64,000 nt of DNA from Emcibacter sp. Its GTDB lineage: Bacteria; Pseudomonadota; Alphaproteobacteria; Sphingomonadales; Emcibacteraceae. The position numbers and the translations under genes are program-made. The stretch's first letter is position 1. Every line of letters starts with the position of its first letter. Below the pieces are notes generated by a model, which made no database searches, was not told where the DNA came from, and saw only the letters and a list, made by a program, of their open reading frames with translations. The stretch is from positions 1-64,000 of the forward strand of contig JAJFIQ010000003.1 in assembly GCA_021774785.1 (NCBI GenBank), written 5' to 3'. This document shows positions 17,147 through 24,021 of the stretch, piece by piece.

Positions 17147-17863
17147 TCAGGGCAGGATAATTCCGCAGGATACGGCAATGGCAACCGCCTGAATTCTGGT
17201 TCTTACTTTGAACTTGCCCCGCATACTTTTCATATAGCCTGTTACAGTAGAAGATGAGATTGACAACATAACGCCGATATCATGGTCACTTAGGCCCTTG
17301 GCCGCCCATATCAGACATTCCTTTTCCCTTGGGCTTAGTTTGGGAGGCTTAAAAAGCTCATCATCGAGGCGCATAATTTTAATCACTTGATGATGATAAT
17401 TCACGGCCAATAGATATAAGATTTGATAGTTGACGGGATTGATGTCCAGATTTTCTCCGGCCATATTAACGCTGCAGGGATAATGACCTGGCAAGTTCAG
17501 GGGAACGGTCATGCCATTAACGATACCAAATTCCTTTGCTTCAGAGAATATCTGAGGATTGCGCCCACCGGTTTTATCCAGCTCTTTCCATGAGTAGGGG
17601 CCTGTTTTCGAGAATACACTTTTCAGGACAATGTCATCTCTGAAATATTCCTGTTGTTTATAACGTTCAATCCATTTTTCAGGAAAAGAATACAGCAATA
17701 TTGCGTTGGGAGGAGGGTTATTGATATCAACCAATGACATGCAGGTATGTTTATCAAAACCCAAAAGTTTGATTTCTTTACTAAAGACCTGCTGTAGCTC
17801 TTTCAGGTTGTCAACTTTTTGGATTCTGGTAACAAAATCCTGTATCATAGAAAATCCAACCAA
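17147..17863 (-). CDS. LuxR-family quorum-sensing regulator (canonical type)
   Basis: The 238-residue protein has an N-terminal autoinducer-binding domain with the standard residues: W64 and Y68 in PEKWIERYKQQEYF, D76/D77 in RDDIV, W92 in YSWKEL and Gly in GIVNGMTVPL. A classical LuxR helix-turn-helix follows (KLSPREKECLIWAAKGLSDHDIGVMLSISSSTVTGYM). A TTG start at 17863 is supported by AGGAG 6 nt before it. It lies downstream of and converges on the relaxase gene. No luxI is adjacent, so it probably responds to the LuxI product made from 42 kb. A 20-bp palindrome 210 bp upstream is a candidate target. Confidence 0.88.
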   Translation of the reverse strand: MVGFSMIQDFVTRIQKVDNLKELQQVFSKEIKLLGFDKHTCMSLVDINNPPPNAILLYSFPEKWIERYKQQEYFRDDIVLKSVFSKTGPYSWKELDKTGGRNPQIFSEAKEFGIVNGMTVPLNLPGHYPCSVNMAGENLDINPVNYQILYLLAVNYHHQVIKIMRLDDELFKPPKLSPREKECLIWAAKGLSDHDIGVMLSISSSTVTGYMKSMRGKFKVRTRIQAVAIAVSCGIILP

Positions 17864-18196
17864 TTCCCTCTCCTTTAGGGTGGATACGGTCAGAAGATGA
17901 ATGACTTAAATTACTGGCTGGATTTTCTATCCACATTCAAGCTTCAAGTGTATACATACTCATATTGCGATAATGTAGTATTGTGAAACCCTGAGTTTTC
18001 CTAAAAATAAAAATGCCCATTATTATTGTTAGAGATTAATTGTAAGATTTTATTAATTTTCAACAGTCTAGCATATAGGTACCTATATGCAACCATAATG
18101 CCTTATGTGCTATCTGTAGTTGTGGATTGTGTCTGTTTTATGGCTGTTGGTTATTCAATAATCGTTAGCAATTATTGAAAATTCTGTTTTCCTTAG
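17864..18196. promoter_or_regulatory. AT-rich upstream region of luxR
   Basis: About 330 bp between luxR and the small minus-strand gene at 18197-18436. Apart from the palindrome at 18071-18090 it shows no gene. A TATACATACTCATATTG stretch near 17950 could hold a promoter for luxR. Confidence 0.4.
18071..18090. promoter_or_regulatory. 20-bp perfect palindrome, candidate lux-type box
   Basis: GCATATAGGTACCTATATGC is a perfect 20-bp palindrome. Length and symmetry match lux/tra boxes bound by LuxR dimers, and it lies upstream of a canonical luxR gene. The ATAGGT half is also found inside ACCTATAGGT upstream of luxI and the ABC exporter gene, though spacing differs. Confidence 0.6.
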
Positions 18197-18436
18197 TTAA
18201 TTGACGGGGGACAGAATGGTTTCTACAGTTTGCCAAAATTGTATGTTTTTGTGATGACCCTCTTTTTGTGCAGTGTCTTTTCGGCGTAATATTTCTTTCA
18301 TGGGATTTGCATAAACTTCTCTCAAGACCCGAACCGTTTCTTCTGGCGTAGAAAGTTGTTTCAGGTCTTGCGTATGTATAATCTTGTTATGCATTTCTTG
18401 TAATCTCGAAAAGTAATGGCCAGCAGTTAAAAACAT
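18197..18436 (-). CDS. Small protein of unknown function, paralogue of the 39.3-kb gene
   Basis: The 79-residue protein has the core LSTPEETVRVLREVYANPM...ILRRKDTAQKEGHHKNIQFWQTVETIL. The protein encoded at 39323-39538 shares this layout: L(S/T)TPE, VLRE-Y-NP, RR, then I-FW--V--LL. The recurrence within one element near LuxR or FecR regulators argues that both are real genes. Predicted helical and charged, with no signal peptide. The start may instead be the internal Met at 18394. Function is unknown; a small regulatory partner is only a guess. Confidence 0.5.
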   Translation of the reverse strand: MFLTAGHYFSRLQEMHNKIIHTQDLKQLSTPEETVRVLREVYANPMKEILRRKDTAQKEGHHKNIQFWQTVETILSPVN

Positions 18437-18633
18437 CTGCTCAATATCATAATTCTATGTACTTAAAATAATGTGCTCAATGGCATGTTTCCGTAATTTA
18501 TGGATGATTTTCTGAGGGGGATGGATTTTTAATCCTGAGGTTTAGAAAAAACAGATCAAGAGGTATCCCATCTGGCTGAGATCGTTATTGCACTTTAGAT
18601 TCTTTTGTGAATTTAGTTGCTATGAGGAGAATA
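18437..18633. other. Short intergenic region, nothing recognised
   Basis: About 200 bp between two minus-strand small frames. I see no gene, repeat or strong hairpin in it. Confidence 0.4.
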
Positions 18634-18819
18634 TTAAAGCCATTCACCCCTGTTTTGTCGGCCTAAAATATTCATGATTTCGACCGTATCATCCTCAACA
18701 CGGTAATAAATTGTATCCACACCGCATACGCTTTGTCTGTAGCCTTTCCGTATATTGTCACAGCCTTGATATAAAAACGGCTGCTCTGCAATCTGTTCAA
18801 AACGCGTGTCATTCACCAA
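18634..18819 (-). pseudogene. ParE-family toxin remnant
   Basis: The frame encodes NDTRFEQIAEQPFLYQGCDNIRKGYRQ...DTIYYRVEDDTVEIMNILGRQN, matching the C-terminal two-thirds of ParE-type toxins (FRVGRH-x-IFYR-x-DD-x-IEI-RVLH). The N-terminal helices are absent in this frame. A possible N-terminal fragment (MIKSNISYEAISNQ) lies in another frame upstream. No antitoxin gene is adjacent. Probably a decayed toxin gene. Confidence 0.6.
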
Positions 18820-18942
18820 GCATAAATAATGCTATCTGGTTTGAAATGGCTTCATATGAAATATTACTTTTAATCATAGTGATTTATTGAGTAGAATATC
18901 AGATACTCTTTGGAGAGTATATTACACGAAGGAGACATTCAT

Positions 18943-19908
18943 ATGGGGGACACCACAGCCCGCCTCAGGGCATTTACCAGAACGGGAGTTCATCTTGACG
19001 GGGTACGGGAACAGGACCGAATAGAATTCAGCCATATTCTGATCCTCATTCGCGAGGGCTTTGCCCGGGCCAGCAAGCCTGTACCGCGTCGTGCACCACC
19101 CGAAAATCCAGACGGCACATTCAAGCCGCCTGTGAAAATACTCCGCGCGGGTCAGGTCATAAAATCCCAGAAAGAACCCTGGAATCTTAACAAGAATAAT
19201 CCGGGTAAGGTCTTGCGGGTGTTTATTTTTAATAAAAGCCCGATCGAAATATTTGTTGAGGTGAATCAGAAGAAAATGACCAGACCCAAATATTGGCAGG
19301 ATGTACGTGCAAAACTGGCGCAGGAACAACAAGATATCTATCTGCGAGTGGATTATGCCCGCAAGGTCAACGGTCATATCCGCAAACGGCACTCCTTTTA
19401 TACGCATGTCTTGTCCAGTGAATTTTTGATCTATGAAACAGCCTGCAACATCTGGGCTTACGACCCGGTGCCCATTCCCAATATAGCAGAAGCCGCGTCA
19501 AAGCAGATAGAGCAGTTTCAGGAAAAAATAAAAGACCATACCACCAAACAGCATAAGTTCTGGAAGCAGAAGAATTACCGGCGTACCGGTTTTCAGATCC
19601 GAAGCAGTATTGAGCTGGCCTATAATATGGTCTTGACGATCATCGGCGGCCATAGTTATCCGGAAACGGATATTGCCTTCCTGCGCAAGCGAGCCGAGGC
19701 CCTGATCCCCGATCTCCGACAGCCCTGGTTTCACAAGGATGAAACTTATGAAACCGAATTTGAACAGGTGCGCCATGCGAGTAAAGATACCCATAAATTC
19801 CGCCAATATAAAATGAGCAAAGAGGAGATCACAGTCATAATGCGAAGTCAGAAAAGGCTCCTCAAAATGGCGAATAACCTATGCCGGAAAAAGATTGAGG
19901 GTCTATGA
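18943..19908 (+). CDS. Conserved-looking hypothetical protein, 321 residues
   Basis: Starts MGDTTARLRAFTRTGVHLDGVREQDRIEF. The ATG at 18943 is set by GAAGGAGA 7 nt upstream; a longer TTG-started frame from 18910 would include that site. The protein is soluble and highly basic, with a Lys-rich central helix (IEQFQEKIKDHTTKQHKFWKQKNYRR) and a C-terminal KMSKEEITVIMRSQKRLLKM stretch. No family, catalytic motif or signal peptide is recognised. Codon usage looks like that of the conjugation genes rather than the AT-rich secretion module. Nucleic-acid binding is possible from its charge but is unproven. Confidence 0.65.
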   Translation: MGDTTARLRAFTRTGVHLDGVREQDRIEFSHILILIREGFARASKPVPRRAPPENPDGTFKPPVKILRAGQVIKSQKEPWNLNKNNPGKVLRVFIFNKSPIEIFVEVNQKKMTRPKYWQDVRAKLAQEQQDIYLRVDYARKVNGHIRKRHSFYTHVLSSEFLIYETACNIWAYDPVPIPNIAEAASKQIEQFQEKIKDHTTKQHKFWKQKNYRRTGFQIRSSIELAYNMVLTIIGGHSYPETDIAFLRKRAEALIPDLRQPWFHKDETYETEFEQVRHASKDTHKFRQYKMSKEEITVIMRSQKRLLKMANNLCRKKIEGL

Positions 19909-20006
19909 AGCCAGTCGGCATTAACACCCGGACTTTGAAGGGAAGACAAATTGAACCATCTATCTGATTATTTGCCTTGCCACTTAGTAACATATATGTT
20001 ACCTTT

Positions 20007-20333
20007 ATGACAGAAGTGAGAGAATATCTGCGGCGGGATGGCCATAGCCCTTTTGCCGATTGGTTTGACAGACTTAATGTGCAGGCTGCTCTCAAGGTGA
20101 ACACTTATCTGACCCGTGTTGGCATCGGACACACCTCCATGATGAAGAGTGTTGGGGGTGGTGTTCATGAATGCCGTATAGACTGGGGTCCGGGATACCG
20201 GGTTTACCTTGGCAAAGATGGCGACAGGCTGGTAATCCTGCTTGGTGGAGGCACCAAAAAACGCCAGCAAAAGGATATAGAGGCCGCAAAGACCCTGTGG
20301 CAGGACTATAAGAAACGAAAGAAAGAACAGTGA
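20007..20333 (+). CDS. Type II toxin, HigB/Gp49-like (RelE superfamily)
   Basis: About 108 residues beginning [23 protein letters not shown]. The blocks [34 protein letters not shown] are characteristic of the Gp49/HigB 'addiction module killer' group of RelE-fold mRNA-cutting toxins. The start at 20007 matches family length; upstream codons read from a TTG or ATG are unsupported. The stop overlaps or abuts the next gene, the putative antitoxin, in the toxin-first order usual for higBA. Confidence 0.8.
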   Translation: [108 protein letters not shown]

Positions 20334-20335
20334 GC

Positions 20336-20650
20336 ATGACCCTTACCCGTAATTTTAAACAGACTATTCAGGCCAGAGCCTTGCGCGATCCTGAATTTCG
20401 GGCAGGCCTGTTCCGGGAAAGCATTGACGCCATGCTGGCGGGCGATACCGAAACCGGGAAAATGCTGCTCCGCGATTATATCAATGCCACCATAGGCTTT
20501 GAGGAACTGGGCCGGGCTGCCGACAGATCGCCAAAAAGCCTTATGCGCATGTTCAGTTCCAGAGGAAACCCAACAGCCAATAACCTGTTTGGCATTATTC
20601 ACGTCCTGCAGAAAAAGGAAGGATTGCGGTTGGAGGTGAAAGCTTCCTGA
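20336..20650 (+). CDS. Antitoxin partner of the HigB-like toxin
   Basis: About 104 residues: MTLTRNFKQTIQARALRDPEFRAGLFRESIDAML...GFEELGRAADRSPKSLMRMFSSRGNPTANNLFGII. The helix-turn-helix block (LGRAADRSPKSLMRMFSSRGNP) matches the antidote proteins paired with Gp49-type toxins. A GTG at 20330 overlaps the toxin stop, and an ATG follows at 20336; either gives translational coupling. It should neutralise the toxin and repress the pair. Confidence 0.75.
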   Translation: MTLTRNFKQTIQARALRDPEFRAGLFRESIDAMLAGDTETGKMLLRDYINATIGFEELGRAADRSPKSLMRMFSSRGNPTANNLFGIIHVLQKKEGLRLEVKAS

Positions 20651-20689
20651 ACAATGTCAATTCGCAACAGGCGGGCGAATTCTGATCCG

Positions 20690-20986
20690 CTATAATTTTC
20701 TGTCCATGGCACGATGGCGGATGTGCAGGACCTCGACAACCTCACCGACAATATAATAAAGCACCCGGTAATCACCAATTATCAGATGCCGGATACCTTG
20801 GCCTATTTCCAAATCTTCCGGGGCAAGTGGGCAACGCTCCGCCAGTTCATCAAGCTTTTCAATGGCATCAATAATATTCAGGTACCAGTTTAAAGCATTC
20901 TGCGGCGAATCTTCCCCAATTTCATGATAGCGTTTTACAAGGTCGGCTTCTGCGGTTGGCTTGATGTCAACGCAGTATTTTTTCAA
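20690..20986 (-). CDS. ParE/RelE-family toxin
   Basis: The 98-residue protein begins MKKYCVDIKPTAEADLVKRYHEIGEDSPQNALNWY and ends QGIRHLIIGDYRVLYYIVGEVVEVLHIRHRAMD. The GDYRVLYYI...V-VLHIRH block is the conserved beta core of the RelE/ParE superfamily. Its start overlaps the antitoxin stop by 4 bp (ATGA), giving translational coupling. It would target gyrase or ribosome-bound mRNA; sequence alone cannot separate these. Confidence 0.85.
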   Translation of the reverse strand: MKKYCVDIKPTAEADLVKRYHEIGEDSPQNALNWYLNIIDAIEKLDELAERCPLAPEDLEIGQGIRHLIIGDYRVLYYIVGEVVEVLHIRHRAMDRKL

Positions 20987-21258
20987 CGCGAAATACCGTG
21001 TCTGGCTTCAAATTCAGCCGTGAAGTCTTTAAGCGGACGGCCTTTTTCAGATAACGCCTGACGGATATTGACAATACTGTCGGCATAATCGGCAAGCTGC
21101 GCCATTCTTTCATATGTCTCGGCATCCTGAACCACAACGGCAGCTTTGCCGTTTACGGTTAAAATTTCGGGACGCTTGCTCTTTTTAAGCCGCTTGATAT
21201 GCTCCGCAGGCTTGCGGCTGAAATCCGTAACAGTGTGAATATCTGAGCTTTGAAACAT
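20983..21258 (-). CDS. Phd/YefM-family antitoxin
   Basis: The 91-residue protein has VTDFSRKPAEHIKRLKKSKRPEILTVNGKAAVVVQDAETYERM, the Phd/YefM N-terminal DNA-binding fold, and an acidic, probably disordered C-terminus (DFTAEFEARHG) that would wrap the toxin. It is first in the operon and overlaps the toxin gene by 4 bp. It probably represses its own promoter just upstream of 21258. Confidence 0.85.
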   Translation of the reverse strand: MFQSSDIHTVTDFSRKPAEHIKRLKKSKRPEILTVNGKAAVVVQDAETYERMAQLADYADSIVNIRQALSEKGRPLKDFTAEFEARHGISR

Positions 21259-21438
21259 GGGGCAACCTTTGTAAACAGTGAATAAACATGTTATTTTCTG
21301 TTTATATCTCTTTCAGGCTTTCCTGTCAAATAAAATACCACCCAAACGAAGCCTTCCCAAAGGATACAGGCGTCGCACTTGCATCTGAACTCACCTTTTT
21401 ATAAATCAATTTATACTGACCCTAACGATCATAGTTTA

Positions 21439-21770
21439 TTGAAATTTTATCACTAATCCTGACGCAGTATTGTACCTTTCATTCCATACTTTCATTGAAA
21501 TGCAGGCAAATTTCTTATCTTTACTAATCGTAGGACCGCTAAAGGCTCTTGACCAGCCAGCCTTACAATCACCCTTTTTCCCATCGCATAGTCGCATATG
21601 TTGATGTCTTGTATCCCAATACAGTGCTGTGGCCGTGACAATTTCTTTCCCTCCTGGTGCCATATTACACACAACGGCACAAAGAGATCGAATATCAGAT
21701 TCACTTTTTGTACCTATTGCTTGTTCCAGGTCAAATAAAACTTGAGGTGTTATTACCTTGTTTAAGAATT
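21439..21770 (-). pseudogene. Cys-containing hypothetical protein, 5' end frameshifted
   Basis: One frame runs from a stop near 21788 through TPQVLFDLEQAIGTKSESDI, RSLCAVVCNMAPGGKEIVTA and TALYWDTRHQHMRLCDGKKG to ...ASGLVIKFQ. It has no start codon before an internal Met at 21672. A nearby ATG in another frame (MIKKILKQGNN) would fit as the true N-terminus if one frameshift were repaired. The coherent, hydrophilic sequence with four to five Cys looks like a real protein. No family is recognised. Confidence 0.4.
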
Positions 21771-21822
21771 TTCTTTATCATTTCCGCCTTGGCGTTCGTG
21801 CGCAAAGCTTGGCATGACGCTT

Positions 21823-21895
21823 AGAATGCGCCTTTGCCTCCCGAGTGTCTTTTGACATATACGGATTTGCGCAAAATGAGATTTGTGGTTTACAG
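21823..21895. repeat. Direct repeat copy 1 (~72 bp)
   Basis: The stretch beginning AGAATGCGCCTTTG and ending ATTTGTGGTTTACAG recurs at 22391-22462 in the same orientation with scattered differences. The two copies flank the XRE regulator gene. Confidence 0.75.
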
Positions 21896-21985
21896 TATAA
21901 CTATCCCGCTCCTTCGTTATTCCTGCGCTCGGTTATCACACCCTTCTTCGCCACGCCCAAAACCTGTGTCAGAAGAAGATATCTG

Positions 21986-22207
21986 TCATTTGAATAGTTC
22001 ACTGGGATGTAATTTTAGAGTATCAGCTATACGGTGTATATTAATAAGGCTGATATTGCGTTCACCTCTTTCAACACCACCAATGTAGGTACGATCTAAA
22101 TTACAAGAAAGGGCAAGACTCTCTTGCGAAAAACCTTTTTCTTTACGAATTGCACGCAAGCGTTTGCCAAAGGATTGCTTAACATCTATTTTAATTTCTT
22201 GAATCAT
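21986..22207 (-). CDS. XRE-family transcriptional regulator
   Basis: This 73-residue protein is a single Cro/C1-type helix-turn-helix domain: [42 protein letters not shown]. Minimal XRE proteins of this form often act as controllers of restriction-modification or other accessory operons, but no such partner is seen next to it. It is bracketed by ~72-bp direct repeats, which suggests it moved or was duplicated as a unit. Confidence 0.85.
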   Translation of the reverse strand: MIQEIKIDVKQSFGKRLRAIRKEKGFSQESLALSCNLDRTYIGGVERGERNISLINIHRIADTLKLHPSELFK

Positions 22208-22390
22208 AAATTTAGTGCATCATATTTGATGACATTAAGTCTACGGACTTTGAGTATCTATTTTAAGTTGCAAACACTTTAAATTATTACTATAATCAAT
22301 CTCACTCACGGGCCTTTGTTTTTCCGTGGGAAATCGTTGTTCATATGTTTTGCATGTGGAATGGCGTATGCTTCGAAGAGCATAACGATC

Positions 22391-22462
22391 AGAATGCGCC
22401 TTTGTCTCCCGAGTGTCTTTCGGCACATACGGATCAGCGCAAACAAAATTTGTGGTTTACAG
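22391..22462. repeat. Direct repeat copy 2 (~72 bp)
   Basis: Near copy of 21823-21895 in the same orientation. It shares AGAATGCGCCTTTG, CTCCCGAGTGTCTTT and ATTTGTGGTTTACAG. Confidence 0.75.
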
Positions 22463-22597
22463 AATGGGGGTTTACCCTTATTTTCGTGAATTCATTGACT
22501 TGTGCAAACAGGCCAATGTGGCCGGGCGGAAAGATTCGTCTTTTTGTCGGGAGCGCTGCAAAACAACTTGCAGCAGGCGTCTGATCGCGTCTCTTCG

Positions 22598-22636
22598 AGC
22601 CCCGAGCCGGGCTTTTTTTATGTAAAAAAAGCCCGG
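22598..22636. terminator. Bidirectional-looking intrinsic terminator
   Basis: On the plus strand AGCCC...GGGCT is followed by seven T. A longer inverted repeat CCGGGCTTTTTTTA - TG - TAAAAAAAGCCCGG (22607-22636) gives the same structure on the minus strand. It isolates the luxR gene that follows from upstream transcription. Confidence 0.75.
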
Positions 22637-22695
22637 TCCCAGTCCAGGGTTTGATCATGTCAGGCCTTGGTCATTCAGGACATAGAGGCCACACA

Positions 22696-23628
22696 ATGAC
22701 AACGCAAAAACCCATTCTCCCTTATAATTCACTTCTGCATATGCGGGAGCCTGACCACACCACAATAATGGATACCCGCTTTGGTGAGTATGACGATGGA
22801 GGGAGCCGTCATGACGTCAGTAACGGGAATGATAATTCCACATGGGAACATAAATATCGGCAGGAATTTTCCAGGGCCTATAATCTAAATAGTTTTTGTC
22901 TTCATATCGGCCAGTCTCTGCGGTTCATGGGTTTTGATGAATATTCCCTTTATTATCTGGAAAACAATCGCAGGCCCTTTATCTCTATTTTCACCACAAT
23001 GGCTGAAGACGATATCAATGCTTATTTTGGTGACTCTCAGTGGCAGCATGACCCCATAAGAGATTATGTTATAAAAGAAAAGGGGGACATTCTGCTGTCC
23101 ACCATAAAAAAGTATTTTGATGAATGTCCCTTCCAACTAGAATCCCTTTGTTGTGCGCAGGTAATGTTTGATCATCTGAAATCTTTCGGTTATCGCGATA
23201 TGTATATTATCCCCCGCCGTGATCCGGGAAGTGAAAGCTGTCTTGTCCTGACGGTTGCGACCAAAGACCAGAATATAGAGGAGTTTCACAGGCTTGTATC
23301 CGAAAACGGTTCTCGCCTGCGGTCTCTTGTCACCGCCATAGAATATGTCGGGATCGGGAAATTTCCGGATATCTTTCGGGACCAAAATGAAAGAAACCAA
23401 ATTCAGATAGGTTCGAACTCTCTTGAACTTTTGCGGATCATGGTTCGGGATGACTTGAAATTGATTGACGCAGCAATGCAGATGAATGTTAGTAGAGATA
23501 TTGCAAATCGCTGGATTAAATCTGTTAAAAACGCATTGAATGCAGATACCACTGCAAGAGCCATTTATCTCGCGACTAAAGCCGGGCTAATTGAGGAAAA
23601 GAACTCTGGTAAGGAATGCCATTCCTGA
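22696..23628 (+). CDS. LuxR-family regulator, divergent type (paralogue 1)
   Basis: About 310 residues. The N-terminal part resembles an autoinducer-binding domain (FSRAYNLNSFCLHIGQSLRFMGFDEYSLYYL; the conserved Asp is kept in WQHDPIRDY). The C-terminal helix-turn-helix, LKLIDAAMQMNVSRDIANRWIKSVKNALN...TTARAIYLATKAGLI, is LuxR-like but lacks the usual TPRE motif. The start at 22696 is set by AGAGG 7 nt upstream; two earlier starts lack a site. The HTH coding DNA is nearly identical to that at 35.5 kb, showing recent duplication or gene conversion. It lies just upstream of the ABC exporter and lasso operon and is their best candidate activator. Confidence 0.75.
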   Translation: MTTQKPILPYNSLLHMREPDHTTIMDTRFGEYDDGGSRHDVSNGNDNSTWEHKYRQEFSRAYNLNSFCLHIGQSLRFMGFDEYSLYYLENNRRPFISIFTTMAEDDINAYFGDSQWQHDPIRDYVIKEKGDILLSTIKKYFDECPFQLESLCCAQVMFDHLKSFGYRDMYIIPRRDPGSESCLVLTVATKDQNIEEFHRLVSENGSRLRSLVTAIEYVGIGKFPDIFRDQNERNQIQIGSNSLELLRIMVRDDLKLIDAAMQMNVSRDIANRWIKSVKNALNADTTARAIYLATKAGLIEEKNSGKECHS

Positions 23629-24021
23629 AAATCTTCCGCCAAAAAATTATTGAAACAGAAGTTGCACGACGGCTTTACTAATTTATTTTAGTTCCTTAAC
23701 TGCTTGTAATGAAGTACGCGGCGCACGATCTGATCGCCATAGCCTCGTGAACAAGACATTATAGAGCCGACAGCATCCTGAAGTTTCTGTCATTTTTACT
23801 CAAACTGATTCTAATATTTTGTACTTTTATCGATGGATAGAAGTCTATTGTTTGCGATTTAATTTTAAAATCAGGCCTTTTATCCATTAAGAACAAAATA
23901 TTTAATTTCTAACTATCTGCAATTACAGAATTATTCTGTCAATCCCCCAACCTATAGGTGTTTTCATTGTTTTGCATCTGTTTCATAATGGCTTTCAAAT
24001 ATTTAATTGAAGCGGAAACAT
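23629..24021. promoter_or_regulatory. Intergenic region with quorum-sensing-type promoter
   Basis: About 390 bp, AT-rich, with no gene. Its right part holds the promoter block shared with luxI (23931-23990). Confidence 0.6.
23931..23990 (+). promoter_or_regulatory. Promoter block shared with luxI: ACCTATAGGT box, -35 and -10
   Basis: Sixty bases match 41911-41970 at 56 positions without gaps; the first 35 are identical. The block contains the 10-bp palindrome ACCTATAGGT (23950-23959), abutting a weak -35 TTTTCA (23961-23966). A 17-bp spacer then leads to -10 CATAAT (23984-23989). A palindrome touching a weak -35 is the layout of LuxR-activated promoters. Confidence 0.75.

Larger units (their letters stand above)
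22208..22695. other. Intergenic region with second repeat copy and terminator
   Basis: About 490 bp with no supportable gene. It contains repeat copy 2 and the strong hairpin at 22598-22636. A frame at about 22464-22570 (MGVYPYFREFIDLCKQANVAG) is open but unrecognised; I could not support it as a gene. Confidence 0.45.

Noticed and set aside
22464-22600. Small plus-strand frame MGVYPYFREFIDLCKQANVAG
   Set aside because: No ribosome site or family; overlaps the repeat boundary and the terminator, so it was not called.
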